22,806 nt of DNA, from assembly GCA_020634855.1 (NCBI GenBank), contig JACKAU010000032.1:1-22806 (forward strand). Reading direction: 5' to 3'. A model generated the notes under the pieces. That model searched no databases. It saw only the letters and a list, made by a program, of their open reading frames with translations, and was not told the DNA's origin. A program made the position numbers and the translations under genes. The DNA is from Anaerolineales bacterium (lineage in GTDB: Bacteria > Chloroflexota > Anaerolineae > 4572-78 > J111). Shown here piece by piece: positions 12,719 through 20,199 of the stretch. Within the stretch, counting starts at the first letter, position 1. Each line of letters opens with the position of its first letter.

Positions 12719-14428
12719 TTACTGAACATCGAGAATAATCCTGCCTTCATTATCATCGGGGACGGGCAGTCGAGCGAAGGTGGTTTCGTCATACAGACCG
12801 AGATAGACGCGATAGGGACCGGGGGGGAGATTATCGGGTAGAAGGATGGGATAGGCATCTTGGATAATCTCGCCGGGCATCCACTGAGGGGTGGGATAGC
12901 TGCCGTTTTGTGGATAGCCGTCAAACTGGGCTACAACGTTGCCGTTGGGATCAACCAGATGGACGAACACTTTGAGATTATCGGCTAAAGGCAGCATCGG
13001 CTGCCAGGTGACGGCCAGGGTGAGTGTCTCATTCGGCTGGAGTGGGCCGTGGCGTTGGAGCGGGATAGTAGTCTCGCCCAGGCTGAGGCCGGCGGTGTGG
13101 CCGGGGATCGTCACCGAGAAACGGTGATCGAGCAGCGCCAATTGGTTGTCGCCTAGCGTGGCCTGCGGCCCATCGAGCCAGGCCGTCTCGGGTTGAATAA
13201 AATTGGGCAGCAAATAGGGATACACACTCAGCACCACGATAATGATGATGGTCGCCAGTAGGGGGGGCTGCGTCAACCGCGTATCGAGCCAGAGCGCCGC
13301 CCCGCCCACAATCGACAAGCATAAGCCGATGAAGCCCAAAAGCTGCCAAGGGTAAGTCAGCAGCCCGGCCAGAAAATTCCAGAGGAAGGTGGTGATGCTA
13401 AATTGCAGCAGGCTAAGCGCGATGGCCGCGACGAGAAAGAAGATCAACCGCCGGTCGGTTCTGGTTGTAACCGGGGTGTATTCGCGTAGCCAGATCGTTG
13501 TAGTAACTATCGTTAACCCTATGGCGACCAACCCGATTTGGAGGGACAATCCATCATTCCAGCCGGGCTGGCTTGCGCCAAACCCCCAGCGGGCGGAAAA
13601 GAGTTGGAAAGGGTAGAGAAAATGATTGGTGAATGGAGTAGGAGCGGGTTGAAAGATCGTGTGGGGCAGCAGCAGCCAATAGATGAGCGCCGCGCCGCTG
13701 GTCCCTAAAACAGCGGCCAAAAGCGGCAGAAGCGCTTGGGGTCGATGGATGGTAAGCAGCATCGCCGCCATAAAGATCAGGCCGAAGACGGTCAATCCTA
13801 ATTGGCTTAGGCCGAGCGCCAACCAAAAGGCAGCGGCTATCGGGAGGAGAATGAGTCTAGGGGTAGTCACCAGGTAGGTCGCCGCCAGAATTGCCCAGGG
13901 GAGCAGCCCCCAGAACAGCGTTTCGCCCCACGCGCCGCGCACGTAGACGTTGACAATCTGGTACGGCAGGTAGGTGTAAACCACCCCGGCGACCAGGGCA
14001 CCCGATCCGCCCAGCCAGCTTTTGAGCCACAAAAATACACCTAAGCCGCCCATCAGCCAGCCGAAACCGAGGATGAACTTGATGGCGGCGATAGGCGTCA
14101 GAGGCAGCAGGGCGGCCAAATAATAAGGCAGCAGACCGTCGCTGCGAAACGGGTCAAAGGTCGTGGCGAGGTGGGGTGTCCAGGTTAAATGGCCGAAGTT
14201 GGCCCGCAGGTCGATCACGTTCCAGACGGAGACAAAGCCGCTGTGGGTTTGGATGAAGCCGGGATAAAAGAGCGGCGCTATCGCAAACATGCTGACGGCC
14301 ACCAGGAGGATTACACTGGCCGGAGTTGATAATAACGGCCTAACCGCCGGTTGTACTGCGGGCGAGCCGGTCGATGCCGCCGTGGGCCGGCCGGCCGGGT
14401 GCGTCAATTTTGGCTGCAAAGGGATCAC
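12719..14428 (-). CDS. PTPS-related multi-pass membrane protein (GT-C-like)
   Basis: This 569-residue protein has about ten membrane helices (first at about 37-57) and then a soluble C-terminal domain of about 130 residues (VFVHLVDPNGNVVAQFDGYP ... LPPGPYRVYLGLYDETT), a beta-sandwich type often fused to Chloroflexi membrane glycosyltransferase-like proteins. The helix pattern and the LPYQIVNVYVRGAWGETLFW segment correspond to YFPYHLFDLYVRAALAESVG in the downstream gene, so the two are paralogues. Function is unknown; a lipid-linked sugar transferase role is an inference from fold. The start is GTG (complement of 14426-14428), 3 bp after the HD gene stop, with no strong ribosome-binding site, so translation is probably coupled. 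Its stop overlaps the next gene's ATG. Confidence 0.78.
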   Translation of the reverse strand: MIPLQPKLTHPAGRPTAASTGSPAVQPAVRPLLSTPASVILLVAVSMFAIAPLFYPGFIQTHSGFVSVWNVIDLRANFGHLTWTPHLATTFDPFRSDGLLPYYLAALLPLTPIAAIKFILGFGWLMGGLGVFLWLKSWLGGSGALVAGVVYTYLPYQIVNVYVRGAWGETLFWGLLPWAILAATYLVTTPRLILLPIAAAFWLALGLSQLGLTVFGLIFMAAMLLTIHRPQALLPLLAAVLGTSGAALIYWLLLPHTIFQPAPTPFTNHFLYPFQLFSARWGFGASQPGWNDGLSLQIGLVAIGLTIVTTTIWLREYTPVTTRTDRRLIFFLVAAIALSLLQFSITTFLWNFLAGLLTYPWQLLGFIGLCLSIVGGAALWLDTRLTQPPLLATIIIIVVLSVYPYLLPNFIQPETAWLDGPQATLGDNQLALLDHRFSVTIPGHTAGLSLGETTIPLQRHGPLQPNETLTLAVTWQPMLPLADNLKVFVHLVDPNGNVVAQFDGYPQNGSYPTPQWMPGEIIQDAYPILLPDNLPPGPYRVYLGLYDETTFARLPVPDDNEGRIILDVQ

Positions 14429-14431
14429 CTG

Positions 14432-15007
14432 CTACGACTCAGGGCCGTCTAGCCCCAATTCTGCGGCGGCCTCTTGCATGGCCGTGAGCACAATTTGAAT
14501 ATGTTCGTTCAACTCGACGCCTAACGCCTCGGCTCCCTGCTCGATCTCTTCCCGGTGAACGCCGGGCGCGAACGCCTTGGCCTTCCACTTTTTGCGAACG
14601 GACTTGACCTTAACATCGCGAATGTCCTTCGAGGGGCGAACCAGCGCCACCGCCGCGATCAAGCCGGTCAGCTCATCGACAGCGAAAAGCGTGAGTTCCA
14701 TTTTACTTTGTCGTTCCACGCCGGTTACTTCCGTAGCGTGAGACAAAATGGCCCGAACGCTCTCTTCATCCAGACCGTGCTCGCGCAAAATCGGCGCACC
14801 GACATTCGGATGGCCGTTTTCGGCCACATCGGGATACCGTTCGTAATCAAAATCGTGCAGTAAGCCGACCAGCCCCCACTTTTCTTCATCTTCGCCAAAG
14901 TGACGAGCGTAGGCGCGCATCGCCACCTCGACCGATTGCATATGCCGCCGCAGTTGAGGGCTTTGAGTGTATTCGCACACTAAATCCCAAGCTTCTTGTC
15001 GGTTCAT
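14432..15007 (-). CDS. HD-domain phosphohydrolase family protein
   Basis: This 191-residue protein has an HD metal site: H22 (LRRHMQSVE), H51-D52 (LLHDFDYERYP), H66 (NGHPNVG), H90 (ILSHATE) and D111 (FAVDELTG). That set matches HDIG-type metal-dependent phosphohydrolases. The substrate is unknown; small stand-alone members act on nucleotides or on other phosphate esters. A GAGGAG ribosome-binding site (complement of 15013-15018) supports the ATG at 15007. It lies 92 bp downstream of the DUF5107 gene and 3 bp upstream of the membrane-protein gene, so it is probably in the same transcript. Confidence 0.85.
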   Translation of the reverse strand: MNRQEAWDLVCEYTQSPQLRRHMQSVEVAMRAYARHFGEDEEKWGLVGLLHDFDYERYPDVAENGHPNVGAPILREHGLDEESVRAILSHATEVTGVERQSKMELTLFAVDELTGLIAAVALVRPSKDIRDVKVKSVRKKWKAKAFAPGVHREEIEQGAEALGVELNEHIQIVLTAMQEAAAELGLDGPES

Positions 15008-15099
15008 CGTAACTCCTCAAATACAAAAATGACGCCCTGATTATACTGACGCCGCCGGATATGTCGAGTATTTCCCATCCGGCGAGAGCCGGTTGTCTC

Positions 15100-18000
15100 C
15101 TACCGTACCGGCAGCAGTGTGGGATCGATCTCTGCGTTCGGGTCGATAGCTGCCAGATGAATTTGAGCGTCCAGGTGATTGATGTCCAGCGCCAGAATCG
15201 CTTCGAACTCCTGGCGGGCGGCCTCGCGATGACCTTGACCTAACTGCCCCAACCCCAGTATAAAGTGGCTGTCGATGGTGTTGCGTTTTTGCAGATCGTC
15301 TTCCAAAATCAGGAAAGTCGGCAGCGAGGTGGCAAAATAATCGATGGTGGCTTCCTGTTGGAGTTGAGCCTGCCCCGCCTCGACCAGCGTCGTGAAGGTT
15401 TGAGCGGCGTCTTCCGAGCGGTTCAACCGTTGTAAGGCCAGTCCCCGGTAGTAGGCCAGCGCTGTGCCGTCGTTGCGCTCGGCCACGGTTTTTTCAAAAA
15501 ACTCACGGGCTTGGGCCTGATCGCCTAGCGCCTCATACACCACGCCGAGGGCGTAAAACAGGTGGGCTTGTTGGGTAAAGACCTCGTGGACGCCCTCGCC
15601 CAGATTTTCCGGGTAGGTGAGGGTGGCGCTGAACTCGGCCAACGCCGCTTCGGGATTTCCAGCTTGGAGCGCTGCCCGGCCTCGGGCCAGATGAGCTTGG
15701 ACGTACTGTTCGGCTACTTTGCCCTCGCCGCCTTCCCAGGGATGGAAAATGCGGTCTTGCAGCAGGGCCAGCGCCTGATCCGGCTGCCCGGTTTGATTGT
15801 AGAGCGCGGCCAGTTCCACGGTCAAATCATCACGCCGGTCAACCAAAGGGCGATGGCTTTCCAGCCGGGCCAGCCGCCCCGTCGGATCGGCGTTGAGCCG
15901 TTTGTCGAGTTGGTCTAACTCGTACAGCAGCCGGGCGTCGGTGGGGTTGGCGGCAAAGGCGGCTTCGAACGAGGTTTTGGCGGCGTCGGCATCGTGCTTG
16001 ATGTTGAACGTCGCCAGCCCCAAATTACGATGGACAATGGCGAACGCGTCGTCCAACGTCCGCGATTGCTCCCACAGCCCGATGGCCTCGTCGTACTGTT
16101 TTTTATCGTACAGGAGGTTGCCCAGATAATAGGGCGCGCGGGCATCCTGCGGATTGTGGTCGATAGCCAGCCGCAGCACCGCAATCGACTCCAGCCGGTT
16201 GGGGAAACAGTAGTCCGGCGCTAGGGCCGCGGCCTGGCGGAAGTACGCGGCCGAGGCTGCTGCGTCGCCTTGCTGGTGGGCAAAATAACCCAGGTAGTAG
16301 GCCACCATCGGGTAGGTGGCGTCGCCGGCCACTACGCGGCGCAGCACGGCGATGGCTTCATCGAACAACCCGGCGCTGCCGTAATCGAGGGCCAGATCGA
16401 TGTGGCTTTGCGGGTTATCGCGCATCACCTGCCGCAGGTCGGCCAGCCGGGTTTGGGCGGCGGCTTCATCGGCGGCCAGCAGCACCAGTTCATTGCGAGC
16501 GCCGTAATCGAGGCGATCCGTGGCGACGGTCTCCTGAGCCAACACTTCGGCTTCGGCCGGGCGATTCATTTGGCGCAGCAGCGCGGTCTTGAGGTGGCGG
16601 GCTTTCAAGTTAAGGCCGTTGGCGTCCAGCGACCGGTTGACATGGGCCAGCGCCGGCTCGAAGTCACCCCGGCGGCAGTCGAGTTCGGCCAGGGCGAAGT
16701 AGGCCGGGGCTTGCCAGCTATAATTCCAAACGGCCTTGTAAAAAGCGTCGTAAGCCGCCTCAAACTGCCCCAAGAACCGGAGCGCGACGCCCAAGTTGTA
16801 GTACGGTTCTCCATCGTAGGGATTGGGGTTTTTGAAGGTTAGCCGCTCGATGGCGTGACGGAAGTGGGCGGCGGCTTCGCTGAAATTGCCCCGCCGCAGG
16901 TTGAGCAGCCCCAGCGCGTTATGGCTGCGGGCGTCGAGCGGGTCGCGCTGCAAAGCCGTTTCGTAGTACGGATCGGGCCGGCGGGTGGCGTGGCGATACT
17001 GCTCCAGGTGCAGGCCGGTCAGGTACAGCGTTTCATGGGCGTCGATGGCGGCCGGCGGCGGGGCGGCGGTGGCCGGGTCGGCGTGGAAATCGGGTACGGG
17101 CCGGTCGAGGCGGTAGCTAACGAGTTCGCGGCCGGCGGCAGACATCAACCCCACGTTAAGCGTATGGGGATCGACCTCCGCCGGCAAGGAGACGCGCTGC
17201 TCATAAGGTGCGTCGGGCGCAATATCGATGCGCTGCTCGAAAATAAGGCGCTGGTTGTCGCGCAGCACGATCTGGGCGCCCTCAAATCGAGCCGATGTGT
17301 TGAAGCCGATGACGGCCTCTCCCGCCTCAATAGTCAGATTCACAGCAGCGTCGAGATTGGCATTTTTAATCGCGCCGATTTTTTGCAGCGGATACCAGTA
17401 CTGCGAAAAGGTTTTGACCTCGTAGGGTTGCAGCCAGGCAAAATCGGGTTGGTTGTCGGTGTAGACGCCGGTCATGAGTTCGATGTAGGGGCCGTCGCTG
17501 TCGGTTAGGTGGCGATACCAGCGAGCGCCAAACTCGCCCGCGCCCCACGTCCACATCTTTTTGCCGGGCGAGATATGATGGTTGGCGATATGAACTACCC
17601 CGGCTTGTTGGCCGTGATCGTAGCCGGCCAGAAAATCGTACTCGGAGTGGAGCACCATATAGGACGTCGGCACGGGGATGTTTTTCCACCAGGAGATATC
17701 GACGCCGGCCGTGTAATCAATATCGTAGTAAAAGCCGTCGGCGATGGGGAATTTGGAGGTGGCGCGTTTGGCGTGGTCGGCGACCATCGTCACGTCGGGC
17801 GGGAAGACGGATTGATAATGGTCGTTGACGTGGACGGCCAGGTTGGCCCACCACAAAAACGTCTGCGGCAGCGGGGTGCGGTTGAACAGCCGCACCTGAA
17901 CCTCGACCAGGGATTTGCCGGGGTGGAGGGTGACGCCGTGCATGCCTTTCATCCGATTCATCGGCTCGATTTCGCCCAACCAGACCGTTTTACGGCCGTC

Positions 18001-18426
18001 GGGGTGTTCTTCCAGCACGGTATCGACCGGTTCAAAGGTGGTGGGCCGGTGATGCTGCGGCCAGTTGAATTCAACCCCGCCGGAAATCCACGAACCGTAC
18101 AGCCCGACCAACTGCGGCTTGATGACCCGGTTGTGGTAGAAAAAATCGTAATTGTTGCTTTTGTCCAGCCCCAGATGAATGCGCCCGCCGATTTCGGGTA
18201 GGGCCATAACTTTGATATAATCATTTTCCAGGAAAACGGCCTGGTACGTTTGGTCGATGCGCTCATCGGAGATGCGGTCGGTGAAGGGATTGGGGTACAC
18301 GCTGCCGCTGCTGCCCTGGTAAACTCGTTTGTTCAAAAACATGGGGTTGGGATCGGGCGGGTAGGCGGGGTAGGTGGGATAAATGATTGGCTCTTTCCAA
18401 AGACTCACTGTTGAGTGTACGGTCAT
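15100..18426 (-). CDS. DUF5107 domain protein with C-terminal tetratricopeptide repeats
   Basis: The 1108-residue protein has two parts. Residues 1-410 are a DUF5107-type beta-rich domain with GSSGSVYPNP (38-47), LPEIGGRIHLGLDK (76-89) and WISGGVEFNWPQHHRPTT (113-130), resembling the galactose-mutarotase fold. Residues about 460-1085 are a long series of TPR helices (for example ARSHNALGLLNLRRGNFSEA). There is no signal peptide, so it is probably cytoplasmic. The reaction is not established to my knowledge; a carbohydrate-binding or carbohydrate-acting role is inferred from the fold and from the divergent AraC regulator. The start has AGGAG (complement of 18433-18437), 6 nt upstream. The 3.3-kb frame is intact, which matters because other genes here carry indels. 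Long opposite-strand ORFs across it are coding shadows. Confidence 0.85.
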   Translation of the reverse strand: MTVHSTVSLWKEPIIYPTYPAYPPDPNPMFLNKRVYQGSSGSVYPNPFTDRISDERIDQTYQAVFLENDYIKVMALPEIGGRIHLGLDKSNNYDFFYHNRVIKPQLVGLYGSWISGGVEFNWPQHHRPTTFEPVDTVLEEHPDGRKTVWLGEIEPMNRMKGMHGVTLHPGKSLVEVQVRLFNRTPLPQTFLWWANLAVHVNDHYQSVFPPDVTMVADHAKRATSKFPIADGFYYDIDYTAGVDISWWKNIPVPTSYMVLHSEYDFLAGYDHGQQAGVVHIANHHISPGKKMWTWGAGEFGARWYRHLTDSDGPYIELMTGVYTDNQPDFAWLQPYEVKTFSQYWYPLQKIGAIKNANLDAAVNLTIEAGEAVIGFNTSARFEGAQIVLRDNQRLIFEQRIDIAPDAPYEQRVSLPAEVDPHTLNVGLMSAAGRELVSYRLDRPVPDFHADPATAAPPPAAIDAHETLYLTGLHLEQYRHATRRPDPYYETALQRDPLDARSHNALGLLNLRRGNFSEAAAHFRHAIERLTFKNPNPYDGEPYYNLGVALRFLGQFEAAYDAFYKAVWNYSWQAPAYFALAELDCRRGDFEPALAHVNRSLDANGLNLKARHLKTALLRQMNRPAEAEVLAQETVATDRLDYGARNELVLLAADEAAAQTRLADLRQVMRDNPQSHIDLALDYGSAGLFDEAIAVLRRVVAGDATYPMVAYYLGYFAHQQGDAAASAAYFRQAAALAPDYCFPNRLESIAVLRLAIDHNPQDARAPYYLGNLLYDKKQYDEAIGLWEQSRTLDDAFAIVHRNLGLATFNIKHDADAAKTSFEAAFAANPTDARLLYELDQLDKRLNADPTGRLARLESHRPLVDRRDDLTVELAALYNQTGQPDQALALLQDRIFHPWEGGEGKVAEQYVQAHLARGRAALQAGNPEAALAEFSATLTYPENLGEGVHEVFTQQAHLFYALGVVYEALGDQAQAREFFEKTVAERNDGTALAYYRGLALQRLNRSEDAAQTFTTLVEAGQAQLQQEATIDYFATSLPTFLILEDDLQKRNTIDSHFILGLGQLGQGHREAARQEFEAILALDINHLDAQIHLAAIDPNAEIDPTLLPVR

Positions 18427-18460
18427 TTTTTACTCCTAGCCTGAATAGCTTGCCGTCTCA

Positions 18461-18510
18461 AATGTAGCATAGCTGTCGGGTTGAAACAATAGACAGGGTT
18501 ATGATAAAAT
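18461..18510. promoter_or_regulatory. Divergent promoter region for araC and the DUF5107 gene
   Basis: For the plus strand TTGAAA (18481-18486) and TAAAAT (18505-18510) are 18 bp apart, each 5 of 6 to consensus; transcription would start near 18517. For the minus strand a weaker pair, TTGTTT (complement of 18484-18489) and TACATT (complement of 18461-18466), is 17 bp apart. The two -35 boxes overlap, so one bound regulator could control both genes. Confidence 0.5.
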
Positions 18511-18550
18511 GGACTATCCTACGATATTTAAATGCGATTGAAATTCTACG

Positions 18551-19441
18551 ATGGCTATCCGGCTTAAAGAAGGATTCAAAAACCAAATCCAGTATGTCAT
18601 TCCGCAAGCCGTGTTGGGGCGCGTTAAAAACCACCCGCTGCTCCAATCGCTGATGGTGACCGATATCGGCTGGTATCCCCAAGCGCGCTACCATTACCGC
18701 GAGCGCGATGAGGGCGCGGCGGAGCATATTCTGATTATGTGTGAGGCCGGATCGGGTTGGTGCAATATCGATGGGCAATATCATCGGGTTGAAGCAAGCC
18801 AAGCGCTGCTAATCCCCAAAGGGCATGCCCACAGTTACGGCGCGCAGGAGAAAACGCCCTGGACAATCCACTGGGTGCATTTTACCGGCAGCACCGGCGA
18901 TTATCTGATCCACCTGCTGCCGTCGACCACCCAAATTTTGCCCGTTGACCCGGTCGCCGCCCATAACGCGGCGCATCTGTTTCAGGCTTGCTACCACACC
19001 TTGGAAGATGGATTTTCTGAGCAAAGGCTGTTGTATTGCGCCCAGGTGCTGCATCACTTGCTGGGCGTGGTCTTTTTTCATAACCAGTATTTTTCAACCG
19101 GGCCGCCGGTCACTCGGCCCCCCAGTATCGAAACCGCGCTCCAATATTTGCAAGAGAATATCAGCCACTCGCTCACCCTGGCCGATATCGCTCACACCGC
19201 CGGGCTGTCGGTGGCCCACTTTTCCACCCTGTTCAAACAGCAAATGAGCTACTCACCCCTGGACTATTTTATTCACATCAAAATTCAGCGCGCCTGTTTT
19301 CTCCTGGACACCACCACCCTGAGCGTGCGCGAAATCGGCTCGCAAGTGGGCTACGAAGACCCTTACTATTTTTCCCGCATTTTCCGCAAAGTCATGGGCG
19401 TCCCCCCTCGCGCTTATCGCCAAAGCCGTAGAACGGCGTAG
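18551..19441 (+). CDS. AraC-family transcriptional regulator
   Basis: This 296-residue regulator has an N-terminal cupin-like sensing domain (about 35-120, with AEHILIMCEAGSGWCNIDG and LLIPKGHAHSYG) and a C-terminal double helix-turn-helix (about 195-292). The second domain reads LTLADIAHTAGLSVAHFSTL then SVREIGSQVGYEDPYYFSRI and FRKVMGVPPRAYR, the standard AraC signature. Members with this cupin respond to sugars, which fits the DUF5107 gene 124 bp away in divergent orientation and the convergent sugar ABC importer. The ATG has no clear ribosome-binding site; the predicted leader is about 34 nt. It is probably an activator of the divergent operon. Confidence 0.92.
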   Translation: MAIRLKEGFKNQIQYVIPQAVLGRVKNHPLLQSLMVTDIGWYPQARYHYRERDEGAAEHILIMCEAGSGWCNIDGQYHRVEASQALLIPKGHAHSYGAQEKTPWTIHWVHFTGSTGDYLIHLLPSTTQILPVDPVAAHNAAHLFQACYHTLEDGFSEQRLLYCAQVLHHLLGVVFFHNQYFSTGPPVTRPPSIETALQYLQENISHSLTLADIAHTAGLSVAHFSTLFKQQMSYSPLDYFIHIKIQRACFLLDTTTLSVREIGSQVGYEDPYYFSRIFRKVMGVPPRAYRQSRRTA

Positions 19442-19453
19442 GTCGTTTCGGCT

Positions 19454-19520
19454 AAAATTCGGAGCAACAAAGCTTGCTTTGTCCCGATTGAAAACAAAGC
19501 AAGCTTTGTCGCTCCAAAAT
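19454..19520 (+). terminator. Long imperfect hairpin after araC
   Basis: The left arm (19454-19481) and right arm (19495-19520) both contain the CAAAGC/GCTTTG core around AAGCTT and pair with few mismatches around a 13-nt loop. It starts 13 bp after the araC stop. There is no proper T-run, so it may instead be a dispersed inverted-repeat element that also works as a 3' end. Confidence 0.5.
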
Positions 19521-19579
19521 CTGTTTGATCCCCCAAGCCAAACAATCCGTCTATCCTGCCAATCCGTGTTCTTGACAAT

Positions 19580-19900
19580 GGTACAAACGGTTCGGCGGTG
19601 GTAGGAACGGTTCGGCGACGGTAGGAATTGTTCGGCGATGGTAGGAACGGTTCGGCGGTGGTAGGAATGGTTCGGCGGGCGGTAGGAACAGTTCGGCGAC
19701 GGTAGGAACGGTTCGGCGGACGGTAGGAACGGTTCGGCGATGGTAGGAATGGTTCGGCGGACGGTAGGGATCGTTCGGCGATGGTAGGGATCGTTCGGCG
19801 GTTGGTAGGAACCATTTTTCGGTGGTAGGAATCGTTTGGTAAGTGGTAGGAATCATTTTTCGGCGGTAGGAACCATTTTTAGCGGTAGGAACCATTTTTG
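19580..19900. repeat. Tandem array of 16 units of about 20 bp
   Basis: Units begin GGTAGGAA or GGTAGGGA (the first is GGTACAAA) and vary between 20 and 21 bp, shortening to 19 and 17 bp at the right end. Units 1-11 continue as GGTTCGGCG plus 2-4 variable bases; units 12 and 14-16 switch to CCATTTTT or TCATTTTT; unit 13 is intermediate. The mixed lengths rule out a conserved reading frame. There are no spacers, so it is not a CRISPR. Confidence 0.93.
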
Positions 19901-20064
19901 TCCTGGCTACATATAACTTTTGCCCACGAACGCGACGTTTAGCCCGCGCCGCCGGACATCAATGTGTCGGGCTATGAAACGGCGCCGGATGAAATTCGGT
20001 TTTTGAATGAAACCCCATTATGAAAATCACGAATTTAATCGGCGTACAAACTGGCCGTCCCCGC

Positions 20065-20179
20065 CAGCACGGGCCTAAAGACCCGTGCTGAGAGAACGAA
20101 GCCCTTTGGGGCTATGATTGCGCCGGAGTAGGGCGCTTTAGCGTCCTTCGCTCTTTCAACGCGATGGCTTTAGCCTCGC
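20065..20179. repeat. Cluster of four short hairpins after the ABC permease gene
   Basis: The hairpins are CAGCACGGG (20065-20073) with CCCGTGCTG (20082-20090); AGCCC-TTTG-GGGCT (20100-20113); GGGCGC-TTTA-GCGTCC (20131-20146, one G-U pair); and GCGATGGC-TTTA-GCCTCGC (20161-20179, one bulge). Three share TTTA or TTTG loops. They are all within 135 bp of the permease stop and may protect or end the minus-strand transcript. Confidence 0.75.
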
Positions 20180-20199
20180 GTCCTTTACGCCCCCGCTGC

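Larger units (their letters stand above)
10542..12729 (-). pseudogene. PTPS-related multi-pass membrane protein, repeat-rich and frameshifted once
   Basis: The gene starts at ATG 12727-12729, overlapping the upstream gene by 11 bp, and encodes about 728 residues in two frames. The 5' frame has the hallmark HDARHSVYFLYEFNQAIQDG and WYPRWAPDFAFGYGYPFFN region of 6-pyruvoyl-tetrahydropterin-synthase-related membrane proteins (PF10131) and many helices. Near 11351-11375, in a GAGG-rich run, one extra base shifts the frame; the 3' frame continues SFAQFPWRLLVIIAPFISIL and ends SILVWLGLFAVRSVLKGVL. The name is historical; members look like GT-C-type glycosyltransferases, not pterin enzymes. At least five low-complexity segments are encoded by short tandem repeats (12640-12718, 12509-12580, 11855-11878, 11764-11806, 11188-11250). 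The frameshift may be real or a sequencing slip. Confidence 0.8.
19442..20199. other. 758-bp gene-free region between araC and the sugar ABC operon
   Basis: It holds a long hairpin (19454-19520), a 16-unit tandem array (19580-19900), about 160 bp with no feature seen (19901-20064), and a cluster of four hairpins (20065-20179). Open frames of 114 and 133 codons on the minus strand only read through the array and are low complexity. Confidence 0.75.

Noticed and set aside
11053..12924. 623-codon minus-strand frame taken as one protein
   Set aside because: Its first about 65 codons overlap the upstream gene in another frame, and its last about 90 residues are the wrong frame after the shift near 11365; the gene is better read from 12729 to 10542.
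16270..18201. Long plus-strand open frames opposite the DUF5107 gene
   Set aside because: They are shadows of a GC-rich coding frame and contain no recognisable domain.
19414..19895. Minus-strand open frames of 114 and 133 codons
   Set aside because: They read through the 20-bp tandem array and give only low-complexity Arg/Thr/Pro repeats; unit lengths of 20 and 21 bp do not keep a frame.
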